A stretch of DNA of 64,000 nucleotides from Mycobacterium simulans (GTDB lineage Bacteria > Actinomycetota > Actinomycetes > Mycobacteriales > Mycobacteriaceae). The notes beneath the pieces were generated by a model that searched no databases, was not told the DNA's origin, and worked only from the letters and a program-made list of their open reading frames with translations. This document shows positions 56,230-64,000 of the stretch, one piece after another. Location: NCBI RefSeq assembly GCF_900232995.1, contig NZ_OCVX01000007.1, forward strand, positions 645,835 through 709,834, in the 5' to 3' direction. A program made the position numbers and the translations under genes. Position 1 is the stretch's first letter; each line of letters begins with the position of its first letter.

Positions 56230-57274
56230 CTTCCACTGTCCCAACTGCGGCCAACGCCTGACGTTTGAGAATTCCGCCTGCCTGTCGTGCGGGAGCTCGC
56301 TGGGGTTTTCGCTCGAGCAGATGGCGCTGCTGGTGATCGCGACGGATGACGAAGTCGAGCACGCCGGCGCCGTGCCCGCCGGAGACTACCAACTATGCGC
56401 CAATCTTCATCTCGCCGAATGCAATTGGCTGGTGCCCGTCGATCGTCCCGGCGGGCTCTGCATGTCATGCGCGTTGACTACCGAACGCCCCAACGACGCC
56501 GACACGGTTGGCCTGGCCGAGTTCGCCCGGGCCGAGGCGGCCAAGCGGCGGCTGATCGCCGAGTTGCACGAGCTGAAGCTGCCGATCGTCGGCCGCGACG
56601 GGGACCCCGACTACGGATTGGCGTTTCGGCTGTTGTCCAGTGCGCACGAGGAGGTGCTGACCGGACACGAAAATGGAGTCATCACAATGGATTTGGCCGA
56701 GGGTGACGATGTCCACCGCGAGCAGCTGCGGGTCGAGATGGACGAGCCGTACCGCACCCTGCTGGGGCATTTCCGGCACGAGATCGGGCACTACTACTTC
56801 TATCGGCTGATCAGGTCACCCGAACACTTGACGCAATTCAACGAGTTGTTCGGCGACCCCGACGCCGACTACCAAGAGGCGCTGAACCGGCACTACAGCG
56901 ACGGTCCGCCGGATGGTTGGCAGGACTCCTTTGTGTCGTCGTATGCGACCATGCACGCCAGCGAGGACTGGGCCGAGACCTTCGCCCATTATCTGCACAT
57001 CCGCGACACCCTGGACACCTGCGCGTGGTGCGGTTTCGCGCCGGCGTCGGCAACCTTCGATCGACCTGCGTTGGGCCCCAGCGCTTTTCGCGCCATCATC
57101 GATATGTGGCTGCCGCTGTCGTGGTCGCTGAACATGGTCAACCGTTCGATGGGCCACGACGACCTGTATCCCTTCGTGCTGCCGGCGGCGGTGTTGGAGA
57201 AGATGCAGTTCATCCACACCGTTATCGACGAGGTGACCTCGGGTTCGAAAGGGCCCGCGACAGTAGACGGCTAG
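56222..57274 (+). CDS. Putative zinc-binding metallopeptidase (Rv2568c type)
   Basis: 350 residues from ATG 56222 (MRDFHCPNCGQRLTFEN); GTG 56210 and ATG 56213 are in-frame alternatives. A zinc ribbon opens the protein (CPNCG and CLSCG). The peptidase motif is HFRHEIGHYYFYRLI (HExGH), with DSFVSSYATMHASEDWAETF carrying a likely third ligand Glu. It overlaps the end of the transglutaminase gene by eight bases, so the two are translationally coupled. Confidence 0.9.
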   Translation: MRDFHCPNCGQRLTFENSACLSCGSSLGFSLEQMALLVIATDDEVEHAGAVPAGDYQLCANLHLAECNWLVPVDRPGGLCMSCALTTERPNDADTVGLAEFARAEAAKRRLIAELHELKLPIVGRDGDPDYGLAFRLLSSAHEEVLTGHENGVITMDLAEGDDVHREQLRVEMDEPYRTLLGHFRHEIGHYYFYRLIRSPEHLTQFNELFGDPDADYQEALNRHYSDGPPDGWQDSFVSSYATMHASEDWAETFAHYLHIRDTLDTCAWCGFAPASATFDRPALGPSAFRAIIDMWLPLSWSLNMVNRSMGHDDLYPFVLPAAVLEKMQFIHTVIDEVTSGSKGPATVDG

Positions 57275-57705
57275 CGACGAGGCTGGTCTGGGTGGAGCCG
57301 TGCTTGGGTTTCGTTGTAGGTTCGGCGGCCGCCGTTGTCGGGAAACAATGCCGATCTCAGTGGGTGATGGCACAGCTTGCGTTGGATTGCTCGCAGTAGC
57401 AGAAGCGCTTTGTCGTCGCCGCCCGTGCCGTAGTCCAGCCCCGCGCCGATCAGATTGCTTGCCCAGCATGCTTCGGTGAGCAGCTGCGCGCGCGCCCAGT
57501 CAACCGCGGATAGAGGTTTGCTGTGCCAAATAGCGCCCCTGAGCCGGATCAGCAGTTCGCCGAATTCGTCGGCGGTCGATACCCCTAGGATCTTGATCGG
57601 GAATGGTGTGTAGCTGGCCGGGCCGTCAAACTCGCTGAGCACGCCCAGCATGAAATCGCGCTCGTTGTCGGTCAGGTCGATCGCGATGAGATCTGGCTGG
57701 GTCAT
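57271..57705 (-). CDS. Immunity-like protein, copy A
   Basis: 144 residues (MTQPDLIAIDLTDNERDFML). The DUF-type protein is near-identical to the next gene upstream, most strongly in the C-terminal half (CWASNLIGAGLDYGTGGDDK, LLLLRAIQRKLCHHPLRSAL). It has no signal peptide or membrane helix. Tandem copies just downstream of a toxin-like gene on the same strand fit immunity proteins, by analogy with polymorphic toxin loci; the role is not proven. Its stop overlaps the convergent metallopeptidase stop by four bases. Confidence 0.82.
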   Translation of the reverse strand: MTQPDLIAIDLTDNERDFMLGVLSEFDGPASYTPFPIKILGVSTADEFGELLIRLRGAIWHSKPLSAVDWARAQLLTEACWASNLIGAGLDYGTGGDDKALLLLRAIQRKLCHHPLRSALFPDNGGRRTYNETQARLHPDQPRR

Positions 57706-58197
57706 TGGCTCAGCCTAGCCTGCGAACTGTATCGACACCTGGGCTGAGGCTGCGCCCGTACGGGGCTAGGGTTTGCGTGCGGATGCTTGGGTTTCGGCGT
57801 AGGTACGGCGGCCGCCGTTGTCGGGAAACAATGCCGATCTCAGTGGGTGATGGCACAGCTTGCGTTGGATTGCTCGCAGTAGCAGAAGCGCTTTGTCGTC
57901 GCCGCCTGTGCCGTAGTCCAGCCCCGCGCCGATCAGATTGCTTGCCCAGCATGTCTCGGTGAGCAGCTGTGCGCGCGCCCAGTCCAAGGCGGATAGCGGT
58001 TCGCTGTGCCAGATCGCTTTTCTGAGGCGGATCAGCAGCTCGTCGAATTCGTCGGCGGTCGATATCCCCAGGATCTTGATCGGGAAAGGTGTATAGCCAG
58101 CCGGCCCTCCAAACTCGCTGAGCACGCCCACCATGAAATCGCGTTCGTCGTCGGTCAGGTCGATCGCGATGAGCTCTGGCTCGGTCATTCGCTCAGC
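57301..58197. repeat. Tandem gene duplication, period about 483 bases
   Basis: The segments beginning near 57301 and near 57784 are near-identical for about 410 bases each. Identity is highest over the 3' halves of both genes, for example the run starting GGCGGCCGCCGTTG, and lower in the 5' halves and the spacer. This graded pattern suggests duplication followed by gene conversion of one half. Confidence 0.85.
57766..58188 (-). CDS. Immunity-like protein, copy B
   Basis: 140 residues (MTEPELIAIDLTDDERDFMV), the paralogue of copy A and nearest to the toxin-like gene (103 bases downstream of it). Differences from A cluster in the N-terminal half (FGGPAGYTPFPIKILGISTA) and in the last few residues. 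If the toxin interpretation is right, this is the most likely cognate immunity protein, and A a duplicate with a shifted specificity or a spare. Confidence 0.83.
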   Translation of the reverse strand: MTEPELIAIDLTDDERDFMVGVLSEFGGPAGYTPFPIKILGISTADEFDELLIRLRKAIWHSEPLSALDWARAQLLTETCWASNLIGAGLDYGTGGDDKALLLLRAIQRKLCHHPLRSALFPDNGGRRTYAETQASARKP

Positions 58198-58291
58198 CTA
58201 GCTTGCGAAGCGTTTCGACACCGTTGCCCAAGTAGTGCAAATCCCTTGCCATGAAACCGCTGTCGTCCCAATTCGCTTCGTATCGTCACAG

Positions 58292-59590
58292 CTATGGATC
58301 TTCGATTTCGTCTGGAATCTCGCCCAATACCGGCAGGGGATGATGGTGATGTGGCGGGTAGACGGGGTGCGGTCCCGTCGCCGGCGAATCCCAGGGAGTC
58401 CCGATACTTAAGGGAAGCCTCGGAAGTCCCGCACCGCCTTCTGCGACGCCGGGTCCGGGTCTAGCCGGCGGTGCCGGCTCGACAGGCGCACGGCCCGGAG
58501 GTTTGGGCGGCCCGGGTTCGACTGGTGGCCGCGGACCGGCAGGTCGCGGTATGTCTTCAAGGCGGCTGGGTGGGAATGCATCGACACGTTCGGCGATCTT
58601 GGGCGGCTTGTTTCTATTTGGGTTGCCCAAGATGTAGTCGATGCCGGGCCCAGGTTTGAATACCGTCCCGGCGTCGGAACCCCTGCCTGCTCCCGTAGGG
58701 TCGCGGATCACGACGATGTTGGTTTTCGGGTCGTAGATCACGGGCGCGCCGTCGGACACGCTGTTGCCCAGGATCAAGTCCTTGGGGTTGTTGATGCTGT
58801 CGCGCAACATGGTGTAGATGCGTTCGGCCAGTTGGTCTTTGGTCATCCCGGGGAAGTCGGCCATGTGTCCGCCTGGCCCGCTGGCGTGCCCGTAGGCGAT
58901 TTTCTGGGCGGCCCGCATGAGTGGATCGCTGCTCCAGCCGCCCGGCGGCGGATCGGGTGCTGGGTTCGGCGCCTCTTTGAAAGTGCGGTTGTCGACCGGC
59001 TGGATCCCGGAGTGCTTGTCGTCATCGACGATGGTGTCATCGATGCCGGGTGCCTCGTCGAATGTGAGGCTGTCGATGCCATTGGTGGCGGCGGCGATTT
59101 GTGTGGCGATCTCGTGATCTTTGGCGACCAACGCCGCCGCCCGGTGGCGGATGAAGGCAGCGTGCCCTTGGGCTGCAGCACGACGCGTGGCCCGAAACTC
59201 GGCCGAACCGCCCAATGCGCGGTCGGTGACCGAGTAATCCTCGCCGACATCGAAGCCTTCCGCCCGGCCGTCATCGACCGCCTCCAGCACTCCCGCTTGG
59301 CACGCCCGCAACGCCTCATCCCCACGACGAGCGATCTCGGCGTCCTGGTGCAACTGGTCGCATGCCGCGCGCACCTTCAGCAAATCAAGCGCGGAGCGTT
59401 GCTCCTCGGCGGCCGCGGCCCGACCTTTCCACGGCGTGCCACCCGGGGTCGACACCCGCTGGTGGACTTCGCTGAACACCTCTTCCCACAAGTTGGCGGT
59501 GCGCGTCCAATACTTGACCGCTGCATCCAGATGCGTGGTGTCCATGGTCTGAACTTGCGACAGCGTCGGCAGTGCGGTGCTGACCGCCAC
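58292..59590 (-). CDS. WXG-type N-terminus fused to a toxin-like domain
   Basis: 432 residues. The N-terminus is helical with a Trp-x-Gly turn (GTPWKGRAAAAEEQRSALDL), as in WXG100/LXG proteins exported by type VII secretion. A helical spacer runs to about 200. The region GHMADFPGMTKDQLAERIYT through PVIYDPKTNIVVIRDPTGAG and AGTVFKPGPGIDYIL (about 235-325) resembles C-terminal domains of polymorphic toxins. A proline-rich tail with a His run (PPHHHHPLP) ends the protein, which is unusual for a toxin. The start is GTG 59588-59590, immediately beside the mini-element. Two immunity-like genes follow. Toxic activity is inferred. Confidence 0.8.
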   Translation of the reverse strand: MAVSTALPTLSQVQTMDTTHLDAAVKYWTRTANLWEEVFSEVHQRVSTPGGTPWKGRAAAAEEQRSALDLLKVRAACDQLHQDAEIARRGDEALRACQAGVLEAVDDGRAEGFDVGEDYSVTDRALGGSAEFRATRRAAAQGHAAFIRHRAAALVAKDHEIATQIAAATNGIDSLTFDEAPGIDDTIVDDDKHSGIQPVDNRTFKEAPNPAPDPPPGGWSSDPLMRAAQKIAYGHASGPGGHMADFPGMTKDQLAERIYTMLRDSINNPKDLILGNSVSDGAPVIYDPKTNIVVIRDPTGAGRGSDAGTVFKPGPGIDYILGNPNRNKPPKIAERVDAFPPSRLEDIPRPAGPRPPVEPGPPKPPGRAPVEPAPPARPGPGVAEGGAGLPRLPLSIGTPWDSPATGPHPVYPPHHHHPLPVLGEIPDEIEDP

Positions 59591-59591
59591 C

Positions 59592-59843
59592 TAGTGTCCT
59601 GAGTCATTAATTCATGGGTTCTTGTTAGAATGGGTGATGCCGTCACCGCATGCCGCGCAGATCGTGTTGACCGAGGATGAACGCGCCGAGTTGGAGGGCT
59701 GGGTCCGGCGTCGCAACCGACATCCGCGCCTGGATCGAGCACTGGAACGACGATCCCAAGCCCTACGTCTGGACCAAGACCGCCGACCAGATCCTCGAAT
59801 CAGTCGCCAACTACTGCAAACGAATTAATGACTCAGGACACTA
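59592..59843. mobile_element. 248-bp IS630-type miniature inverted-repeat element
   Basis: Perfect 20-base inverted repeats GTGTCCTGAGTCATTAATTC (59594-59613) and its complement (59822-59841) are flanked on both sides by TA (59592-59593 and 59842-59843), the target duplication of IS630/Tc1 elements. Inside are the first codons of a transposase (MPSPHAAQIVLTEDERAELE) joined, out of frame, to its last part (IRAWIEHWNDDPKPYVWTKT and on to the stop), so it is an internally deleted, non-autonomous copy. Removing the element and one TA restores a TAG stop directly followed by the GTG start of the toxin-like gene. Confidence 0.93.
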
Positions 59844-60176
59844 GCACGCCTTCGGCCCGTTGAGCCCGCGGAACTGGGCTGCCGAGCCGGCTTCGGTTGC
59901 CGCATAACCGGTAGCGGCTGCCGCGAGTTTGGTGGCCGTCGCCTGCACGCGGACCGTGCACCTGACCGCGGCCGCGGAAATCTCGGTGTTGGAAAGATTG
60001 ACCGCAGCTGCGCTTTCCAGCCATGTGGAACCCACGCCAATCGGCGCGCGATTGCCTGCCAGCGTGCTTGCCACGGACTCACACCAGCCAGCCTGGATAC
60101 GAAGGCCGTCGCCGCTGACCCACAGTTCGGCAGCGCCATGGTCCGATTGCATGCGCAGAGTGTAGGAGCCCGACAC
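59841..60176 (-). CDS. Small ESX secretion-target-like protein (EspC/DUF2580 type)
   Basis: 111 residues (MSGSYTLRMQSDHGAAELWV). Two helical segments follow: a SVASTLAGN helix and VNLSNTEISAAAVRCTVRVQ, with YAATE near residue 92 matching the YxxxD/E type VII secretion signal. The stop codon is TAG 59841-59843, in which TA is the mini-element's target duplication, so the C-terminus is unchanged by the insertion. It is upstream of, and was probably directly coupled to, the WXG-toxin gene, and may be its secretion partner. Confidence 0.78.
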   Translation of the reverse strand: MSGSYTLRMQSDHGAAELWVSGDGLRIQAGWCESVASTLAGNRAPIGVGSTWLESAAAVNLSNTEISAAAVRCTVRVQATATKLAAAATGYAATEAGSAAQFRGLNGPKAC

Positions 60177-60207
60177 CTCGCCAGCACGTCAGTGACAAGC
60201 CAACAAA

Positions 60208-62844
60208 CTAGGCAGGCATGACCCGGCGTTCGTCGGGACCCCACAGTGGCTGCATACCGCCGGGCAGGGTCAACTGCGTCGCTGTGATGACCTCGGCCAG
60301 ATCGCGCAACGCGGCGTGGATCGCGGTCAGCAGATCCGCCAGTTCCGCGCGACGGCCATCACTGACCTCCTCCAGCTCAGCCGGGTCTGATCGGCGCAGC
60401 CGGGTGCTGATCTCTTCGGCCATGCGCTCCGGACGCGACGATCCCGACGAGCCGGGCAGATCCCGCAGGTTGGTCCGAAGCCGCTCCAGCTGATACACCA
60501 ACGACCGCGGGTTGTGCGCGTCGAACAACATCAGCTCCGTCACCGCGGCGACGCTGACCTTGCCCACCGTTCGGCGTCGGTAGATGACCGACGATTCACA
60601 CGCCACCAGAGTCGACTCGGTGATGATTTGCTCGGCAGCGGGACTGCGGACGGTGGTCAGCGTGTCGCGCAGCAACGCGGTCAGCCAGAGGCCGCGTTCG
60701 ATGCGTTTACCGATGTCCATCATCGTCCAGCCCACGTCGTGCACCATCGACTCGCTGGCCACGCCCGACAGCGTCAGCATCCCGGCCAGCGTCTGCGCCT
60801 GAGCCGAGGCGAGCAGGGCATCGGCCTCGGTCAGCGATTCCGGCGGCTCGGAGTTGTGCATAAGTGCGCGCTCCACGCCGGCAAGCACCATCCAGGTGTC
60901 GTTGGACAACTGGTCGCGCACCGCGCGAGCGGCCAACGCCAGCCCCTCCACAGACTGCAAGAGGGATCCCGGCCGGTCCGGGTCCACGGTCATCGACCAC
61001 AGCGTCGAGGGGACCACGGCGATCGTCTCCGCATGGTCTTGATCCACCCCGGTGTCGGTCCCGGTGATCCGGCCCAGCGCAGCCATAAGCACCGGCACGC
61101 ATTCGCTTTCCTCGGCGTCCGGATGGTGCCGGAAGACGTGGTAGCGCTCGCGGGCGACGATGAGCAACCGGGCCATGTTCTCCGCGCGCTCGCCATAGCG
61201 TCCCATCCAAAACAGGTCCGACAGCACCCGCGGCGAGCTCACGCCCCAGGTACCCGCGCCGGACTTTGCCGCCGGCTCCACCAACGACGGCAGGGTAACC
61301 GTCTCGGCCAGCGCGCGTTCTGTTGGGCGTACCCAAATATCTTTAGCCGCAACCGTATTCAGCGTGTACGCGGCAGGACCGGGGGCCAGCACGTAACCAA
61401 GCCCGCCGATCATTGGCGCATACCCGCCACGTTGAGCGACCGTGAACAACCGCATGCCGACGCCGGCCGACGACAACACCGCGGCATGGTCGGTGGGTGC
61501 CGACGAGAACGTCGGCAGCTCCTGCCCGACCCATTGCCAGGGCATGGTTTCGATCCGCGCCGCCAGGTCAGCCAGCTGAGCGGACGAAAGCGTCGGTCCG
61601 ACAAGGGTTTGTCCGCCGGTGGTGGGCTTGAGCAACAGCGACGAGAGGTTGGCCAGTAGGTGTGCTCGTTCGCTGGCGATGCCACCCCAGTAGACCGGTG
61701 CGGTCTGCAGCAGGGGGGCTTCACCGAGGAGACGCTCGGCCAGTTCGGGCATGAAACGCAAGAGTCCAGGGCTTTCCAGGATGCCGCTGCCCAGCGTGTT
61801 CACCACGGTCACCGTCCCGCGGTGTTGCGCCTCCACCAAACCGACCACGCCGAGCCGGGAATCGGCGCGCAAATCCAATGGGTCGGCGTAGTCCGCGTCG
61901 ACGCGCCGCAGGACGACGTCAACGCGTTTGAGCGTGCCCAGCGAGCGCATCCAGAGCTTGCCGTCGCGCACCACCAGATCCGCGCTTTCCACGAGCGGAA
62001 AACCCAGCAGCGTAGCCAGATACGCTTGATCGAACGCCGTCTCGGAAAAGATGCCCGGGCTGAGCACGACAACCACCGGGTCTTGGGCGACATCGGGTGC
62101 TGCGTCGATCAGCCCCAGCCGCAGCGCTTGGGCGAACGGGGTGTTCGGCCGCGGCGCGATTCTCTCGTACAGGTCGGGAATCGCGTGTGCGACAACACGT
62201 CGGTCGGCCAACGCGTAGCCGGCGCCCGAGGGGGCCTGCGTCCAGTCGGCGTTGACTTGAAAGCCGCCGTCGGGCCTTCGACTGATGTCGCAGGCGTGCA
62301 TGAATAGCTGGTGGCGTCCGGGCACCTTGATTCCGTTCGCGGCTCGCACGTAACCGGGATGGGCGAACAGCAGTTCCGGCGGCAGGACGCCCTCGAGGAT
62401 CAAGTTACGAGGACCGTACAGGTCGGCGAGGACGGCATCGAGCAGCCGCGACCGCTGCACCAAGCCGGCCTCGAGGACGTCCCAATCGGCCGCGGATACC
62501 ACCAATGGCAGGGTGTCCAGGATCCACGGCCCGGGCTCGAGGCCGTGCCCGTCCACCTCGGTGTAGGTGATGCCGTCGTGGTCGATAAGGTCGTGCACCA
62601 CTTTGCGCAGCCTGTCCAGCCCGGCCCTGCCGCGATCCGCGACCGCGTCGGCCAGCTCGGTCCAGGCCGGCCGCACATTGCCGACTCGGTCGACGAATTC
62701 GTCGTAGCCGATCCCCGGGCCATCCCGCAGGTCGAACAGCGCTTCCTGGGCGCGCGCGGTGCGGTAGCCGGCCAGCAGGCGGTCGACGTCATACCGCGCG
62801 GTAGCCGATCCACGCATGCTCCGTGCCAATTCTGAGAGCGCCAT
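60208..62844 (-). CDS. Circularly permuted ATP-grasp + alpha-E domain fusion (Rv2567 type)
   Basis: 878 residues. The N-terminal two-thirds is a circularly permuted ATP-grasp type 2 protein (DRLRKVVHDLIDHDGITY, PRNLILEGVLPPELLFAHPG, VVVLSPGIFSETAFDQAYLA, NTLGSGILESPGLL). The C-terminal third, from about residue 560, is an alpha-E helical domain (SDLFWMGRYGERAENMARLL, DVGWTMMDIGKRIERGLWL). These pair with transglutaminase-like proteins in a proposed peptide-ligation or modification system. Its ATG overlaps the upstream gene's TAA by one base (TAATG), so the two are translationally coupled. Confidence 0.93.
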   Translation of the reverse strand: MALSELARSMRGSATARYDVDRLLAGYRTARAQEALFDLRDGPGIGYDEFVDRVGNVRPAWTELADAVADRGRAGLDRLRKVVHDLIDHDGITYTEVDGHGLEPGPWILDTLPLVVSAADWDVLEAGLVQRSRLLDAVLADLYGPRNLILEGVLPPELLFAHPGYVRAANGIKVPGRHQLFMHACDISRRPDGGFQVNADWTQAPSGAGYALADRRVVAHAIPDLYERIAPRPNTPFAQALRLGLIDAAPDVAQDPVVVVLSPGIFSETAFDQAYLATLLGFPLVESADLVVRDGKLWMRSLGTLKRVDVVLRRVDADYADPLDLRADSRLGVVGLVEAQHRGTVTVVNTLGSGILESPGLLRFMPELAERLLGEAPLLQTAPVYWGGIASERAHLLANLSSLLLKPTTGGQTLVGPTLSSAQLADLAARIETMPWQWVGQELPTFSSAPTDHAAVLSSAGVGMRLFTVAQRGGYAPMIGGLGYVLAPGPAAYTLNTVAAKDIWVRPTERALAETVTLPSLVEPAAKSGAGTWGVSSPRVLSDLFWMGRYGERAENMARLLIVARERYHVFRHHPDAEESECVPVLMAALGRITGTDTGVDQDHAETIAVVPSTLWSMTVDPDRPGSLLQSVEGLALAARAVRDQLSNDTWMVLAGVERALMHNSEPPESLTEADALLASAQAQTLAGMLTLSGVASESMVHDVGWTMMDIGKRIERGLWLTALLRDTLTTVRSPAAEQIITESTLVACESSVIYRRRTVGKVSVAAVTELMLFDAHNPRSLVYQLERLRTNLRDLPGSSGSSRPERMAEEISTRLRRSDPAELEEVSDGRRAELADLLTAIHAALRDLAEVITATQLTLPGGMQPLWGPDERRVMPA

Positions 62845-64000
62845 TACTGCTGCACGGTACGCACGCGTCGCAGGTCGAGGATCCCCGGCGCGCCGATGTC
62901 GGTGAATATCCGGGCCTGCTTTTCCCGAATGTCGGATAGGTCAAGTTTGCCCGGCGTGAAGCCGGTCGCCTCGAAGCGGCGCGCGCGGCGCGACTCCGCC
63001 TCGACCGCATTGACGGGTGGCTCGTCATAGGCGCGCCCCCCGGGATGGGCGACGTGGTAGGTGCAGCCGCCCCGTGAAGTTCCGGCTGTCAAATCGATGA
63101 GCTCGAATTGTAGTGGGCCGTCGGCCGATATGGTCGGGTGCAGCGCGCTGGGCGGTTGCCAGGCCTTGAACCGCACCCCACCCACATGGATGTCGGCGTT
63201 GTCGGTTGCCAGCAATGGCACCGGGTAGCCGTTGCAGGTCACCACGTAGCGGTGCCGGTCGGCGCCGATGACGCGGACTTGGATGCGCTCGACCGACGAG
63301 TCGACGTAGCGGGCGGTGCCGGTCGCGGTGGCTTCCTCGCCGAGGGTGTGCCACGGCTCGATCGCCCCGCGCAACTCGATCTCCACGCCGTCGAAGACGG
63401 CGGTCCCGATGCGTGGGAAGCGGAATTCGCTGAACGGGTCCAGCCAGCTGGTCTCGAACGCGATGCCGTGGGCGCGCAGGTCGGCGGCCACGTCGGCGAT
63501 GTCATGAATCAAGAAGTGCGGCAACAGATATCGCCCGTGCAAGTTAGCGCCGTGGCGAATCAGCGGGGCGCGCAGCGGTTCGTCCCAGAACCACGCCACC
63601 AGGGAGCGCACCAGCAGCGACTGCACCATGGCCATCCGCAGGTGCGGCGGCATCTCGAACCCGCGTAGCTCCAGCAGGCCGAGCCGGCCGCGGGGCCCTT
63701 CGGGACTGTAGAGCTTGTCGATGCAGAACTCGGCGCGGTGAGTGTTGCCGGTGATGTCGGTGAGCAGGTGCCGCAGCGCGCGGTCGGTTACCCATGGTTG
63801 CGGCCGGCCGCCGCCGAAAGACGGAGACAATCGCGCGATCTCAGCGAACGCGATTTCGAGCTCGTACAGCGCCTCGGCACGGCCCTCATCGACCCGCGGC
63901 GCCTGCGACGTGGTGCCGACGAACCGCCCGGCGAACAGGTAGGACAGCGACGGGTGCCGCTGCCAGTAGGTCAGCAGCGAGACCAGCAGGTCGGGGCGGC
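62844..64000 (-). CDS. Transglutaminase/DUF2126 protein, C-terminal part (Rv2566 type), truncated by window edge
   Basis: At least 385 residues are visible and the frame remains open to base 64000; the full-length family is about 1100 residues with an N-terminal transglutaminase-like domain. The visible DUF2126 part contains SLLTYWQRHPSLSYLFAGRF, RLSPSFGGGRPQPWVTDRAL, GNTHRAEFCIDKLYSPEGPR, GRLGLLELRGFEMPPHLRMA and GCTYHVAHPGGRAYDEPPVN. It is a partner of the downstream ATP-grasp/alpha-E protein and, by family, of the transglutaminase at 55.3 kb. Confidence 0.9.
   Translation of the reverse strand, partial: RPDLLVSLLTYWQRHPSLSYLFAGRFVGTTSQAPRVDEGRAEALYELEIAFAEIARLSPSFGGGRPQPWVTDRALRHLLTDITGNTHRAEFCIDKLYSPEGPRGRLGLLELRGFEMPPHLRMAMVQSLLVRSLVAWFWDEPLRAPLIRHGANLHGRYLLPHFLIHDIADVAADLRAHGIAFETSWLDPFSEFRFPRIGTAVFDGVEIELRGAIEPWHTLGEEATATGTARYVDSSVERIQVRVIGADRHRYVVTCNGYPVPLLATDNADIHVGGVRFKAWQPPSALHPTISADGPLQFELIDLTAGTSRGGCTYHVAHPGGRAYDEPPVNAVEAESRRARRFEATGFTPGKLDLSDIREKQARIFTDIGAPGILDLRRVRTVQQ

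Noticed and set aside
59622-59828. A functional small transposase
   Set aside because: Only the first and last parts of an IS630-type transposase are present and they are out of frame; the element is non-autonomous.
60514-61659. 381-residue plus-strand frame opposite the ATP-grasp gene
   Set aside because: Composition is typical of an antisense frame (His, Gln and Arg rich) and the minus-strand gene is well conserved.

Overview
The window is high-GC DNA from a slow-growing Mycobacterium. It carries PE_PGRS genes, a 13E12-family HNH gene, an F420-type nitroreductase, a fadD9-type carboxylic acid reductase and an MmpL transporter. The conserved genes follow, in reverse, the order I remember for M. 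tuberculosis H37Rv Rv2591 to Rv2566: PE_PGRS, fadD9, gabT, yajC-secD-secF, a peptide-binding lipoprotein, apt, relA, ppiB, a glyoxalase II-like gene, hisS, the Rv2578c radical-SAM gene, the Rv2577 phosphatase, Rv2576c, Rv2575, Rv2574, Rv2573, aspS, Rv2571c, Rv2570, Rv2569c, Rv2568c, Rv2567 and Rv2566. Protein differences and many extra genes argue against M. tuberculosis itself and for a related non-tuberculous species. This comparison is from memory, not from an alignment.

Core regions. 1-16.4 kb holds the reductase (1.7-5.2 kb) with a MarR regulator, gabT, the Sec accessory operon and the stringent-response gene. 17.4-20.3 kb holds ppiB, the glyoxalase-like gene and hisS. 30-33 kb and 37.7-41.9 kb hold an exported phosphatase, a zinc peptidase, a ketopantoate reductase-like gene and aspS. 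53.7-64 kb holds a FUSC-like membrane protein and the transglutaminase / ATP-grasp / alpha-E group.

Accessory blocks sit between the core genes. (a) 5.3-6.7 kb: MarR plus an alpha/beta-hydrolase lacking its catalytic nucleophile. (b) 16.4-17.4 kb: a frameshifted PE_PGRS gene bracketed by two near-identical hairpins. (c) 20.3-22.8 kb: a 13E12 gene and a radical-SAM gene with a perfect SOS box. (d) 22.6-29.8 kb: five tightly overlapping genes (polyprenyl synthase, phytoene/squalene synthase, di-iron desaturase, membrane methyltransferase, MmpL) that look like a route for making and exporting an isoprenoid, with no phytoene desaturase. (e) 33.2-36.5 kb: a methyltransferase with a 26-residue peptide gene, and an XRE-cupin / class II aldolase / DapA-family group, followed by a P450 gene. 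(f) 41.9-53.5 kb: nitroreductase, enoyl-CoA hydratase, a methyltransferase and three cyclase-ATPase-LuxR regulators, one truncated. (g) 57.3-60.2 kb: a type VII-type toxin locus with an ESX-like helper gene, a WXG-type toxin and two tandem immunity-like genes, with a 248-bp IS630-type miniature element inserted exactly between helper and toxin.

I saw no rRNA, tRNA, CRISPR array or complete transposase. The most promising candidates for new biology are the isoprenoid-MmpL operon, the toxin locus with its mini-element, and the micro-peptide/methyltransferase pair.
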